Below are positions 54,704-63,694 of a DNA stretch of 64,000 nt, piece by piece. Origin of the DNA: Parasedimentitalea marina. GTDB lineage: Bacteria > Pseudomonadota > Alphaproteobacteria > Rhodobacterales > Rhodobacteraceae. Below the pieces are notes generated by a model. The model did not search any database. It was not told the origin of the DNA and worked only from the letters and a program-made list of their open reading frames with translations. Each line of letters starts with the position of its first letter. Position 1 is the first letter of the stretch. Made by a program: the position numbers and the translations under genes. The stretch is taken from the NCBI RefSeq assembly GCF_004006175.1, contig NZ_CP033219.1, forward strand, positions 1,364,001-1,428,000, written 5' to 3'.

Positions 54704-55885
54704 TCAGGTGGTGACCATCAGTTGGGTTAGCCCGTGGAAGTGGTAGGTGTTGCTGTACTCGGGGTCCGCGGCCAATTTCAGGTTGGGGCAACGATCGAAC
54801 AGAATGGGCAAACCGATCTTCATTTCCAGACGGGCCAGCGGTGCGCCGACGCAAAAATGCAACCCACCGCCGAAGGCGGTATTGGTCTTGATTGCCCGGG
54901 TTGGGTCGAACAGGTCCGGATCAGCAAAGGCATCGGGATCGCGGTTGGCGGCCCCCAGCAGGAGGGCGACCTGATCGCCGCGTTGGAACGTGTGACCAAG
55001 CAGATTGACCGTTTCATAGGCATACCGCGTGAACATATGCAGAGGCGGATCATAACGCAGGATCTCTTCGTTGAGGCGATCAATGCCTTCGGGGGCCAAC
55101 CAAGTCGGGTCCCAACCCTGTTGCAGCATCGTTTTTACCCCATTGCCCATGCTGTGCACGGTGGCCTCGTGGCCAGCATTGAGCAATAGGATGCAGGTGC
55201 CGATCAATTCATCCGTGCTGAGGCTTTCGCCGTCCTCTTCTGCGGTGATCAGGCGGGTGATAAGGTCGTCGCGCGGGTCGCTGCGTCGTTGATCAATGTA
55301 ACTGTGCAGGAAACTGGTGAACTCGGCAGCGGCAGCGGCAGCGCGGTGTTCTGTTTCAACTGTGCGGCTGGCCTGATACATGGCGACAATGTCATGCGAC
55401 CAGATCAACAGTTTGGGGGCCATGTCGACTGGGACCCCCAGCAGGCGGCAGATGGTGATCAACGGCACCTGGGTGCAATAGGCATCCAGTAGATCGAAGG
55501 GCGTGTCAGGGAAATCATCGATAAGTTGGTGGCACAGTGTTTCGATATCATCGCTGAGCGCGGTTATGGCCCGCGAGGTAAATGCCCGCAGGATCAATTT
55601 GCGCAGTCTTGTGTGGCGGGGCGGTTCGGCGTCGAGCAGTGAATGGGCCTCGGTCAGTAGGAATGGCGCCAGGTGGGCCGGGCCCGTCGTGGCCATCTCA
55701 GCTGGGATCTCGCGGCCGAAGCGGCGGTCGCGCAGCAGAGCCTGGACAGCCTTGTGGCTAAAGGCGGCGGGCATGTTGTATTCAGACCAAGCCTGTAGCG
55801 GAGAAATAGCGCGATGCATTGCGTAAAACGGGTAGGGGTTTTGCACAAAGGATGGGTCGGTGGGGGATTGGGAAATGGTTTTCAT
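54704..55885 (-). CDS. Cytochrome P450
   Basis: The 393-residue soluble bacterial P450 has the I-helix motif LLLNAGHEATVHS, the ExxR in NEEILRYDPP and the heme loop FGGGLHFCVGAPLARLE with the thiolate Cys. It would hydroxylate an unknown substrate using a ferredoxin/reductase pair; none is adjacent, though fpr is 5 kb away. The ATG is the second in-frame start. It is divergent from the dctB-like kinase. Confidence 0.93.
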   Translation of the reverse strand: MKTISQSPTDPSFVQNPYPFYAMHRAISPLQAWSEYNMPAAFSHKAVQALLRDRRFGREIPAEMATTGPAHLAPFLLTEAHSLLDAEPPRHTRLRKLILRAFTSRAITALSDDIETLCHQLIDDFPDTPFDLLDAYCTQVPLITICRLLGVPVDMAPKLLIWSHDIVAMYQASRTVETEHRAAAAAAEFTSFLHSYIDQRRSDPRDDLITRLITAEEDGESLSTDELIGTCILLLNAGHEATVHSMGNGVKTMLQQGWDPTWLAPEGIDRLNEEILRYDPPLHMFTRYAYETVNLLGHTFQRGDQVALLLGAANRDPDAFADPDLFDPTRAIKTNTAFGGGLHFCVGAPLARLEMKIGLPILFDRCPNLKLAADPEYSNTYHFHGLTQLMVTT

Positions 55886-55944
55886 TGGCGCACATTCGCG
55901 AACCCGGCTGGTCAATGCAAGGCCAGCTTTGCTACTGTGTTGAA

Positions 55945-57699
55945 ATGAGAGATTTTCGGGGACATAGGGGATGGATTGTGCTGGGCTTTGGTCTGGCGTT
56001 GGCAGCTATGACCGCTGCAGTATGGTCCTATGGGTATCGTCAGGCACTGGACGTTCTGGCACGACAGGGCGAGGCAGACCTGGAATTGGCCTCCGACAGG
56101 GTCAGTACGCAGCTGCAAGTCTATCAGGAACTGGCGGTGCTTATGGCGCGGCATCCCACGTTTGACCGGCTGAGTAGCATAGAGGACCGGCAGGCCGCCA
56201 TCAGTCTATTGCGACAAGTGGCCGACAGCACTGCTGCACTGGATGTTTTTTATGCTGATGCGTCGGGGCGGGTCCAGGCAGCGGCGCAAGGGTTAACCGG
56301 GCCGGACGTCTCGGGATCGGATTACTTTCGCCGGGCTATGCAGGGCGCGCTGGGGACAGGTCATGGTGTGTTGCAGCCGCTGAACCGTCGCGCCTTTTTC
56401 TATGCTGCACCGGACTTTGGCGAGGATGGCGGAGTACGCGGAGTGCTGGTGACGGTGGCGGATGTTGAGGATGTCGAGCAGACATGGCGCGGCTCGCTTC
56501 CGGCTGTGTTTTTTACTGGGCGAAGTGGTGAAGTCTTCATTTCTAACCGCTCTGAACTGCTGTTATGGCAGCGAGACCCGGGCGAGGTCGGTCTGCATCC
56601 ACAGGATGGGCGCCAGGTTGACTTTTCAACACATAAAGTAAGTGGCCATGATATTTGGCGTCTGGGCTGGGGACCCTATCTGCCGGAGCGGGCCTTGCAT
56701 CAGGCCGTGGACCTGCCGGTAATCGGTATGGTCGGGGAAATTCTGCTTGATACAGCGCCGGCCCGACGTCTTGCAGCCCTTCAGGCAGCAGCTCTGGCTG
56801 CGATTTGCCTGGCTTTTGGCGCATTATTGTTCCTGGCGACCGAACGACGGCGCTCTCTGGCTCTGGCCAATGCGGTGTTGGAAAGCCGGGTGGCTAAACG
56901 CACACGCGCCTTGTCGGCATCCAATATGCAATTGCGGCGTGAGGTCAAAGAACGCCAGGATGCAGAGGCGGCTCTGACTTTGGCGCAACAGGACTTGGTA
57001 CAGGCTGGTAAGTTGTCCGCCTTAGGGCAAATGTCTGCAGGGATCAGTCATGAGCTGAACCAACCGTTGATGGCGATCCAGCAATATGCGGACAATGGCA
57101 GTGCTTTTCTACAAAAGGGCAAAGCGGATCGGGCTGGTGAAAACCTGGGGCGGATCTCGGATATGGCGACCCGCATGGCGCGGATCATAAAAAATCTGCG
57201 CGCCTTTGCGCGCAATGAAAGTGAACCGATCACCCGGGTAGATCTGGTGAAGGTGATCAACGCCGCCGTTGAGCTGACCCAGGCTAGGCTGCAGGCGGAC
57301 CGTGTGACACTGGACTGGCAGTCTGATCACTTTGACGCTCCGGTCTATGCTTGGGGCGGAGAGGTTCGGTTGGCGCAGGTGTTTGTAAATCTGATCAACA
57401 ACGCAGCGGATGCAATGCAGGACCAAGAGAACCGTTATGTACAGATTGTGATCCATACAGATAAACGGCTGGCCGTGACCGTGCGCGATGTTGGGCCGGG
57501 AATTAAAGAGCCGGAAAAGCTGTTTGAGCCGTTTTATTCGACCAAGGCAGTTGGCAGCGCTGATGGTTTGGGGCTGGGCCTTTCGATTTCATATGGATTG
57601 GTGCAAAGTTTTGGCGGCAATATTCAGGGTGCCAACGTGGAGCACGGGGCGATGTTCACAGTGGAACTGGACTATTGGGCAGAGGAAGACGTTGCATGA
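55945..57699 (+). CDS. dctB: DctB-like sensor histidine kinase
   Basis: The 584-residue kinase has a membrane helix at residues 11-30, a large periplasmic double-PAS-like sensor (about 35-270), a second helix (AALAAICLAFGALLFLAT), and a coiled-coil. The H-box ISHELNQPLMAIQQYADN has phosphoacceptor H369, and an HATPase domain (VNLINNAADAM, DVGPGIKEPEKLFEPFYSTK) follows. DctB senses C4-dicarboxylates or related acids. The TRAP transporter 1.6 kb downstream is its likely target. The stop overlaps the next gene as ATGA. Confidence 0.9.
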   Translation: MRDFRGHRGWIVLGFGLALAAMTAAVWSYGYRQALDVLARQGEADLELASDRVSTQLQVYQELAVLMARHPTFDRLSSIEDRQAAISLLRQVADSTAALDVFYADASGRVQAAAQGLTGPDVSGSDYFRRAMQGALGTGHGVLQPLNRRAFFYAAPDFGEDGGVRGVLVTVADVEDVEQTWRGSLPAVFFTGRSGEVFISNRSELLLWQRDPGEVGLHPQDGRQVDFSTHKVSGHDIWRLGWGPYLPERALHQAVDLPVIGMVGEILLDTAPARRLAALQAAALAAICLAFGALLFLATERRRSLALANAVLESRVAKRTRALSASNMQLRREVKERQDAEAALTLAQQDLVQAGKLSALGQMSAGISHELNQPLMAIQQYADNGSAFLQKGKADRAGENLGRISDMATRMARIIKNLRAFARNESEPITRVDLVKVINAAVELTQARLQADRVTLDWQSDHFDAPVYAWGGEVRLAQVFVNLINNAADAMQDQENRYVQIVIHTDKRLAVTVRDVGPGIKEPEKLFEPFYSTKAVGSADGLGLGLSISYGLVQSFGGNIQGANVEHGAMFTVELDYWAEEDVA

Positions 57700-58925
57700 C
57701 CCGTAAGGTGTTGCTTGTCGATGATGATGCTGCGGTGCGTGACGCGCTGGCACAGACATTGGAACTGAATGACTTAGAGGCGGTGACGGCAGCATCCTTT
57801 GTGGTGGCCAAAGATCATATAACCCCACAGTTTGACGGCGTGATCGTATCCGATATGCGGATGCCGGGGCGCGACGGTTTTCATCTTCTCGAATATGCGC
57901 ATGGGATAGACGAAGAGCTGCCTGTGATCCTGCTGACCGGAGAAGGCGACATCCCAATGGCGGTGCGCGCTATGGGGCATGGGGCGTTTGGCTTTCTTGA
58001 GAAACCCTGTGCGGCGGCGGATTTATTGGCGGTGCTGCAACGGGCGATGAAAACGCGGGCTTTGGTGTTGGAAAACCGGCGCCTGAAGGTGCAACTGGAG
58101 CGCGGTGATCCGGCGGCGCGGATGTTGTTTGGCACCTCGCCCCAATCAGACGAGCTGCGCGCCAAGGTGCGCAGTGTAGCTCCAACCGGGGCCGAAGTGC
58201 TGGTGACCGGAGCGCCGGGAAGCGGAATTTCGAAAGTTGCAGAGGTGGTGCATTTGATGTCTCAGCTGGGACACGGGCCCTTTGTTAAACGCCCGAGTGC
58301 TGGGCTAAGCGCGGACAGCTTTGATGAGCTGTGCAGCGCCGGGGCAGGCGGGTCTGTTTTTCTCGACGAAGTGTCGGCCCTGCCAGAGACCACTCAATAT
58401 GCGATACTGGACAGGCTGGAACGTGGCGCAGGGACGCGTGTGATTGCCGGGTCGACTGCGAATTTGGCGGATCTGGTCGAGGCAGGGTCCTTTAATCCGG
58501 GGTTGTTTTACCGGTTGGACGTGATGCGGGTGCGAATACCATCCCTTAGCGAACGGCCTGGAGATATTCCGGAGCTGTATCGTCAATATGTGGGGCAGGC
58601 GGCAGAGCAGGCGGGGATCGCAGTCCCGGACATCAGTCCCGAACATCTGGCAGCATTGATGGCGCAAGATTGGCCGGGCAATACACGCTCGTTGATGTCG
58701 GCGGCGATGCGGTTTGTGCTAGGAATGCCGGAAGAATCCGGTGAGGTGGCTGAATTGGGGCTGGCGGAACAATTGGCCCAGGTTGAACGCTCGTTGTTGA
58801 TTGCGGCGCTGGGCCGACAAAACGGCCGGGCGGCAGCAGCTGCGCAGGCGCTTAAACTACCGCGCAAGACATTTTATGATAAGCTAACGCGCTATGGCAT
58901 CCGGCCCGAGGACTACCGACGGTAA
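57696..58925 (+). CDS. dctD: DctD-like response regulator with degenerate sigma54 ATPase domain
   Basis: The 409-residue protein has a receiver domain with phosphoacceptor D53 (VSDMRMPG) and Lys in FLEKP, an AAA+ domain, and a Fis-type HTH (NGRAAAAAQALKLPRKTFYDKLTRYGI). The AAA+ part is degenerate: the P-loop reads GAPGSGIS (172-179), without the normal GKE/GKT Lys, and the GAFTGA sigma54-contact loop is missing, although the Walker B-like SVFLDEVSAL remains. It therefore probably works with sigma70, as reported for R. capsulatus NtrC. Confidence 0.88.
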   Translation: MTRKVLLVDDDAAVRDALAQTLELNDLEAVTAASFVVAKDHITPQFDGVIVSDMRMPGRDGFHLLEYAHGIDEELPVILLTGEGDIPMAVRAMGHGAFGFLEKPCAAADLLAVLQRAMKTRALVLENRRLKVQLERGDPAARMLFGTSPQSDELRAKVRSVAPTGAEVLVTGAPGSGISKVAEVVHLMSQLGHGPFVKRPSAGLSADSFDELCSAGAGGSVFLDEVSALPETTQYAILDRLERGAGTRVIAGSTANLADLVEAGSFNPGLFYRLDVMRVRIPSLSERPGDIPELYRQYVGQAAEQAGIAVPDISPEHLAALMAQDWPGNTRSLMSAAMRFVLGMPEESGEVAELGLAEQLAQVERSLLIAALGRQNGRAAAAAQALKLPRKTFYDKLTRYGIRPEDYRR

Positions 58926-59255
58926 TGTGGACCCACTGCGTCCCAATCTACCCGGTCGTTAGAACCGCGTCAGTTCCCCGTAAAACAAGGCTGATTCTTC
59001 GCGAGGCAACATGTAGAGGTTTTGTGCGAAATTTCGCACAAGTGCCCCTTTGGTCGTGCGGAAATCCGCACATGTGTTTTGATGTCTCGTCTCAATAAAT
59101 CGAACGCGAGGGCTTAACTATATGACATACATGTAAATTTCAGTGAAACTTTCGCCCCAAGAAACATGTCTTGAGTGAATATCACCCAAGCGTGATGCTA
59201 TTGTCCGGAGCTCTCTGTTGGAGAGAGACGGAGATAGAATACCCGGGAGGTTACT
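58926..59255 (+). promoter_or_regulatory. TRAP operon promoter region with tandem DctD-type palindromes
   Basis: TTGTGCGAAATTTCGCACAA (59022-59041) is a perfect 20-base palindrome. GTGCGGA-AA-TCCGCAC (59056-59071) is a second dyad 32 bases away, about three helical turns. Tandem DctD sites of this kind precede dctA in rhizobia. I find no sigma54 GG-N10-GC promoter downstream. GGGAGG is the dctP ribosome site. Confidence 0.75.
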
Positions 59256-60260
59256 ATGAAATTTTTGATGACTGCCGCCGCGTCGGCAATGGCCCTGTCC
59301 GCAAGTGCCGGCATTGCAAGCGCTGCCTGTGACACTGGTGAGATCGTGGTGAAATTTGCCCACGTGACCAACACCGACAAACACCCCAAAGGCATCGCTG
59401 CCTCGTTGCTGGAGCAGCGTGTTAACGATGAGATGAACGGCACCATGTGCCTGGAAGTTTACCCGAACTCGACCCTGTACAACGACAACAAAGTGCTGGA
59501 GGCGATGCTGCAGGGCGACGTACAGCTGGCGGCTCCTTCGTTGTCGAAATTCGAAAAGTTCACCAAGCAATTCCGCCTGTTTGATCTGCCGTTCATGTTC
59601 AAAAACATCGAGGCCGTGGATGCGTTCCAAGGGTCGGCTGACGGTCAAGATATGCTGGACAGCATGCAGCGCCGTGGCCTGCAGGGTCTGGCATTCTGGC
59701 ACAATGGCATGAAGCAAATGTCAGCCAACAAGCCGCTGATTGCGCCAACCGATGCCAATGGTCTGAAATTCCGCGTTCAGTCGTCGGATGTTCTGGTGGC
59801 ACAGATGGAAGCCATCGGCGGATCACCGCAGAAAATGGCGTTTTCAGAAGTTTACGGCGCTCTGCAGCAAGGCGTTGTTGATGGACAGGAAAACACCTGG
59901 TCGAACATCTATGGCAAGAAATTCTTTGAGGTTCAGGACGGTGTAACCGAGACCAACCACGGTATCATCGACTATCTGGTGGTCACCAATGTGGATTGGC
60001 TGGAAAGCCTGGACGCACCGGTACGTGAGCAGTTCCTGACGATCTTGGGTGAAGTCACTGAGTCTCGTAACAAAGAAGCCTTTGCTGTCAACGAAGCGGC
60101 CAAAGCGGCAATTGTATCTGCTGGCGGCACCATTCGCCAGCTGGATGCAACTCAGCGCCAGCAGTGGGTCGACACGATGATGCCGGTCTGGGACACCTTC
60201 TCGGGCGATGTGGGGCAAGACAAGATCGACGCCGCACAAGCTATCAACGCAGGCCTGTAA
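59256..60260 (+). CDS. dctP: TRAP transporter substrate-binding protein DctP
   Basis: The 334-residue periplasmic protein has a signal peptide (MTAAASAMALSASAGIASA) and a DctP fold: KFAHVTNTDKHPKGIAA, the conserved Arg in GLKFRVQSSDVLVAQMEAIGGSP for carboxylate binding, and QQGVVDGQENTWSNI. It likely binds a C4-dicarboxylate or similar acid. It is first in dctPQM and follows the DctBD-like pair. Confidence 0.93.
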   Translation: MKFLMTAAASAMALSASAGIASAACDTGEIVVKFAHVTNTDKHPKGIAASLLEQRVNDEMNGTMCLEVYPNSTLYNDNKVLEAMLQGDVQLAAPSLSKFEKFTKQFRLFDLPFMFKNIEAVDAFQGSADGQDMLDSMQRRGLQGLAFWHNGMKQMSANKPLIAPTDANGLKFRVQSSDVLVAQMEAIGGSPQKMAFSEVYGALQQGVVDGQENTWSNIYGKKFFEVQDGVTETNHGIIDYLVVTNVDWLESLDAPVREQFLTILGEVTESRNKEAFAVNEAAKAAIVSAGGTIRQLDATQRQQWVDTMMPVWDTFSGDVGQDKIDAAQAINAGL

Positions 60261-60271
60261 TTCAGGTTATC

Positions 60272-60299
60272 GTAGGGTGCGTGCTGGCACGCACCCTAC
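60272..60299. repeat. 13-base-arm hairpin between dctP and dctQ
   Basis: GTAGGGTGCGTGC and GCACGCACCCTAC pair perfectly across TG. No T run follows, so it is probably a REP-like or mRNA-stabilising hairpin that lets dctP be expressed above dctQM. Confidence 0.8.
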
Positions 60300-60360
60300 A
60301 CTTACGGCACCCGGATCGGCGTGCCGCACCGAACGATTTCCAACAGATAAGGATAGCGAT

Positions 60361-61041
60361 ATGTCGGGGGCAGGGTCCGGTCCGTCCGGAATTATCAATT
60401 CAATCGAGGAAAACGTGATTGCCGGGCTTTTGGGCCTGATGACACTGATCACCTTTGCCAATGTGATCGCACGTTTTGCCTTCAACTCTAACATTTTGTG
60501 GGCGCTGGAATTAACCGTATTCCTGTTTGCCTGGCTGGTCCTGCTGGGGGCGTCTTATGCGGTGAAAACCCATGCTCACTTGGGCGTGGATGCAATTCTC
60601 AACATGCTGCCCCCCGCGCCACGTCGCATGATGGCACTGGCTTCCGTTGGCTGCTGTCTGGCGTTCTCGCTGCTGCTGTTGAAGGGCGCATATGATTATT
60701 GGGCGGTGTTTGCTGACCTTCCGCCGACCTCGGGGCGCTGGTTCCCGACCGGGTTTGACCTAAAGGCCCGCTCGCAATCCTTCTACGAAGTGCAGGATGT
60801 GCCAATGGTGGCGGGGCTGCGGTGGCTGGAAGGCCTGATCAATTATGGCGACGCTTATGAGAAATTGCCAAAGGTAGTTCCTTATCTGGTTTTGCCAATA
60901 TCGATGCTGCTGTTGCTGTTGCGGTTTGTGCAAGCGGCAAGACAGATCTGGCGTGGCGAATTGGACCGGATGGTGGCCAGCCATGAAGTTGAAGATGAGC
61001 TGGAAGCGATGCGCGCTCAGCACAACGAGGAGCGCGACTGA
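60361..61041 (+). CDS. dctQ: TRAP transporter small permease DctQ
   Basis: The 226-residue protein has four membrane helices (VIAGLLGLMTLITFANVIARF, LTVFLFAWLVLLGASYAV with the family EL/FxWLV pattern, and two later). It carries an extra loop of about 40 residues between helices 3 and 4 and a charged C-terminal tail. It links DctP and DctM function. The start follows AAGGATAGCGAT. The stop overlaps dctM by one base (TGATG). Confidence 0.9.
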   Translation: MSGAGSGPSGIINSIEENVIAGLLGLMTLITFANVIARFAFNSNILWALELTVFLFAWLVLLGASYAVKTHAHLGVDAILNMLPPAPRRMMALASVGCCLAFSLLLLKGAYDYWAVFADLPPTSGRWFPTGFDLKARSQSFYEVQDVPMVAGLRWLEGLINYGDAYEKLPKVVPYLVLPISMLLLLLRFVQAARQIWRGELDRMVASHEVEDELEAMRAQHNEERD

Positions 61042-62459
61042 TGGAAGTTGTCCTACTATTCGCCATGGTCATTGGCATGATGCTGATCGGGGTGCCGATT
61101 GCGATCTCCCTTGGCCTTAGCTCAACGCTGTTCCTGTTGGTGTATTCCGACAGCTCGCTGGCCTCGGTTGCCGGAACATTGTTTGAGGCCTTTGAGGGGC
61201 ATTTCACACTGTTGGCGATCCCTTTCTTCATTCTTGCGTCGACATTCATGTCGACGGGTGGTGTGGCACAGCGGATCATCCGGTTTTCAATTGCATGTGT
61301 CGGCCATTTTCAGGGCGGTCTGGCAATTGCGGGCGTGTTTGCCTGTATGATGTTTGCTGCCCTGTCGGGATCTTCACCTGCAACAGTGGTTGCCATCGGT
61401 TCAATCGTGATCGCGGCGATGACCCAGGCTGGCTACACCAAAGAATTTGCCGCCGGTGTAATTTGTAACGCGGGCACATTGGGGATTTTGATTCCTCCGT
61501 CAATTGTCATGGTGGTCTATGCCGCCTCGGTCGATGTGTCGGTTGGACGGATGTTCCTGGCGGGCATTATTCCGGGTCTCTTGGCTGGACTGATGCTGAT
61601 GGTGACGATCTATGTCATCGCACGGTTCAAAAATATGCCTAAAGGCGAATGGGCCGGATGGAGAGAAGTTGGATCTTCGTTTCGGGAAGCCTTTTGGGGC
61701 TTGTTCCTGATCGTCATCATCATGGTCGGCATCTACGGGTACCCTTGGTATTCATCTGAGCTGGGACTTTACAAGGAAAAGGCGATCTTTACGCCTACGG
61801 AAGCGGCGGCGGTTGCGTCAGTTTATGCTTTCCTTGTGGCAACCTTTGTCTACCGCGACATGGGGCCTTTGGCCGCAAATGGAGAGCGCCCGCGACGCAA
61901 TGTGCTCCAGGCGCCTTTGGCATTGCTATCCGTCTGGGTTCACGAGGACACCAAGCGGGCATTGTTCGACGCTGGTAAGCTGACGGTTACGCTGATGTTT
62001 GTAATCGCCAACGCCCTGATCCTAAAGCATGTGCTGACGGACGAGCAGATTCCGCAGAGTATTGCCAACGCAATGTTGTCAGCGGGTTTTGGACCGGTGG
62101 TTTTCTTGATCGTGGTCAATGTGATTCTGCTAATCGGTGGCCAGTTCATGGAGCCGTCGGGCTTGCTTGTCATCGTGGCACCGCTGGTGTTCCCGATTGC
62201 GATTGAGCTGGGCATTGACCCGATCCATCTGGGCATCATCATGGTGGTGAACATGGAGATTGGCATGATCACGCCACCTGTCGGTCTGAACTTGTTTGTA
62301 ACCTCGGGCGTGGCGGGAATGCCAATGATGGCGGTGGTGCGAGCGGCTTTACCGTTCTTGGCGGTGCTTTTCGTCTTCCTGATTATGGTGACTTACATAC
62401 CCTGGCTCAGCACAATGATCCCAAATGCGTTGATGGGACCAGAAGTCATCATCAAATAG
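61041..62459 (+). CDS. dctM: TRAP transporter large permease DctM
   Basis: The 472-residue, roughly 12-helix transport subunit contains the TRAP signatures LAIPFFILASTFMSTGGVAQRI, ALSGSSPATVVAIGS and GILIPPSIVMVVYAAS, and near the C-terminus GMITPPVGLNLFVTSGV. It drives uptake with the sodium gradient. The insert from about residue 205 to 290 is longer than average for the family. Confidence 0.93.
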   Translation: MEVVLLFAMVIGMMLIGVPIAISLGLSSTLFLLVYSDSSLASVAGTLFEAFEGHFTLLAIPFFILASTFMSTGGVAQRIIRFSIACVGHFQGGLAIAGVFACMMFAALSGSSPATVVAIGSIVIAAMTQAGYTKEFAAGVICNAGTLGILIPPSIVMVVYAASVDVSVGRMFLAGIIPGLLAGLMLMVTIYVIARFKNMPKGEWAGWREVGSSFREAFWGLFLIVIIMVGIYGYPWYSSELGLYKEKAIFTPTEAAAVASVYAFLVATFVYRDMGPLAANGERPRRNVLQAPLALLSVWVHEDTKRALFDAGKLTVTLMFVIANALILKHVLTDEQIPQSIANAMLSAGFGPVVFLIVVNVILLIGGQFMEPSGLLVIVAPLVFPIAIELGIDPIHLGIIMVVNMEIGMITPPVGLNLFVTSGVAGMPMMAVVRAALPFLAVLFVFLIMVTYIPWLSTMIPNALMGPEVIIK

Positions 62460-62480
62460 GGGGATGACTGTAAATTTCAC

Positions 62481-62508
62481 AAGGGCGTCCGGTTTATGGG
62501 CGCCCTTT
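62481..62508 (+). terminator. Terminator of dctPQM
   Basis: AAGGGCGTCC and GGGCGCCCTT pair, with a wobble, around a GGTTTAT loop and are followed by TTTTG, 20 bases after the dctM stop. Confidence 0.82.
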
Positions 62509-62535
62509 TGTATATCCACAAAGCTGTACACTGGG

Positions 62536-63315
62536 TTAGAACCTAAACCCAACACCGGCCAGTAGACCTTGAGTTACTGTGTCGTATTCAAAGAAGGACG
62601 GAGTGCCCCGGATGCCGTCTTCGTAGTCGACCCCCAGCGCGCGATACATCATGAACACCGACGTGTTTTCCCAGCGGTCATAGGCAAGCCCGCCCATTGC
62701 GTTCCAGGTGAAATCAGATCCAACGCCGAACCCGCCAACATCGCCTTGCATCATTAGCCGCCACTGAGGGGCGATTCGACGTTGCCACCGCAATCCGGCG
62801 ATTGGGTCAATCCAGGATGCTCCGTTATTGACTTGGCCGGTTGCAGGGCCAGTCTGAATGGTCACTTGTGCGTCAATGTCCCAATGACGCAGGCCGGCGT
62901 AGATGCTGACTTGATCGCCATTCCCGTCAAGTTGATATGTTGCAACGGCCTCAAGTACGGATTGATCGTAATTGGCCTGGATTTGCCCAACTGGACTGGA
63001 GGCGCCATTGCCCAGGTTCATAACCGAATAATCTATTGAAAATCCATAACCCGAGCCGTGCTGGCCCTCAAAACGCAGCATCCCACCGGATTCAAAATTC
63101 TCCAGAATATCCCCGGGATCAACGGAAATGTCACCGCCAACTCTGCCTAGGGTGGTAGTTCCGGAAATAGATGGGGCCAGAAGGTAGGGCGCAAAAATAA
63201 AGTCCCAGTCATCCTGTGCGGCCGACGGTTGGGCAAATAGGCAAACACAGGTCACCAAGGTCAAAACGGTGCGGGTTAGTTTTTTCTCATGTGTCTGAAT
63301 GATCTTAGCCTCCAC
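62536..63315 (-). CDS. Outer-membrane beta-barrel protein
   Basis: The 259-residue precursor has a signal peptide (TRTVLTLVTCVCLFAQPSAA) and about 220 residues of alternating beta strands (FIFAPYLLAPSISGTT..., YGFSIDYSVMNLG, WRLMMQGDVGGFGVGSDF). It ends in GVGFRF, the Phe-terminal signal read by BAM. Function is unknown; it may form a small channel or lipid-binding barrel. The start is a GTG; GGAGG occurs just inside it, so a start a few codons downstream is possible. Confidence 0.75.
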   Translation of the reverse strand: MEAKIIQTHEKKLTRTVLTLVTCVCLFAQPSAAQDDWDFIFAPYLLAPSISGTTTLGRVGGDISVDPGDILENFESGGMLRFEGQHGSGYGFSIDYSVMNLGNGASSPVGQIQANYDQSVLEAVATYQLDGNGDQVSIYAGLRHWDIDAQVTIQTGPATGQVNNGASWIDPIAGLRWQRRIAPQWRLMMQGDVGGFGVGSDFTWNAMGGLAYDRWENTSVFMMYRALGVDYEDGIRGTPSFFEYDTVTQGLLAGVGFRF

Positions 63316-63694
63316 ATTGGAACGACGAACATCGTGATTTTGATTGCGACACTTTACGACTTCAGCTGACCCCAGATTACGGCGGTAAGATTAAAACTTT
63401 CGCAACTAAGGCGAATGCGTCTCTCTGGTATATATATAGGTCATTCGGCTGCTTCGGGCGAGAAAACTGAAAATTATTTTAAGCAAGAGCGGCGATAGAG
63501 ATCGTTTCGGCAGACTAAAAGCTGTCTCTCGAAGGGTTTATTCGCCGCAACAGAACCAGTTGCTGGGCCACCAGAAAACTGCGGCGCTTTACATTATCGG
63601 CAGGCAAAACGGATCTTTGCCGTCGCGACCTCTGGACGCCCCATTTTAATATCCCTATATAATCAGTCAAGTTAACACTCGAGGCCCTGTCCTG
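63316..63694. other. AT-rich divergent promoter region
   Basis: No gene is convincing here. A TATAAT hexamer at 63658-63663 is a plausible -10 box for the Fe-S gene. The stretch TATATATA near 63430 may belong to the barrel gene promoter. No palindrome or riboswitch-like fold stands out. Confidence 0.4.

Noticed and set aside
58926..59255. Sigma54 promoter upstream of dctP
   Set aside because: I looked for TGGCAC-N5-TTGC style GG-N10-GC spacing and found none, which agrees with the degenerate DctD-like ATPase.
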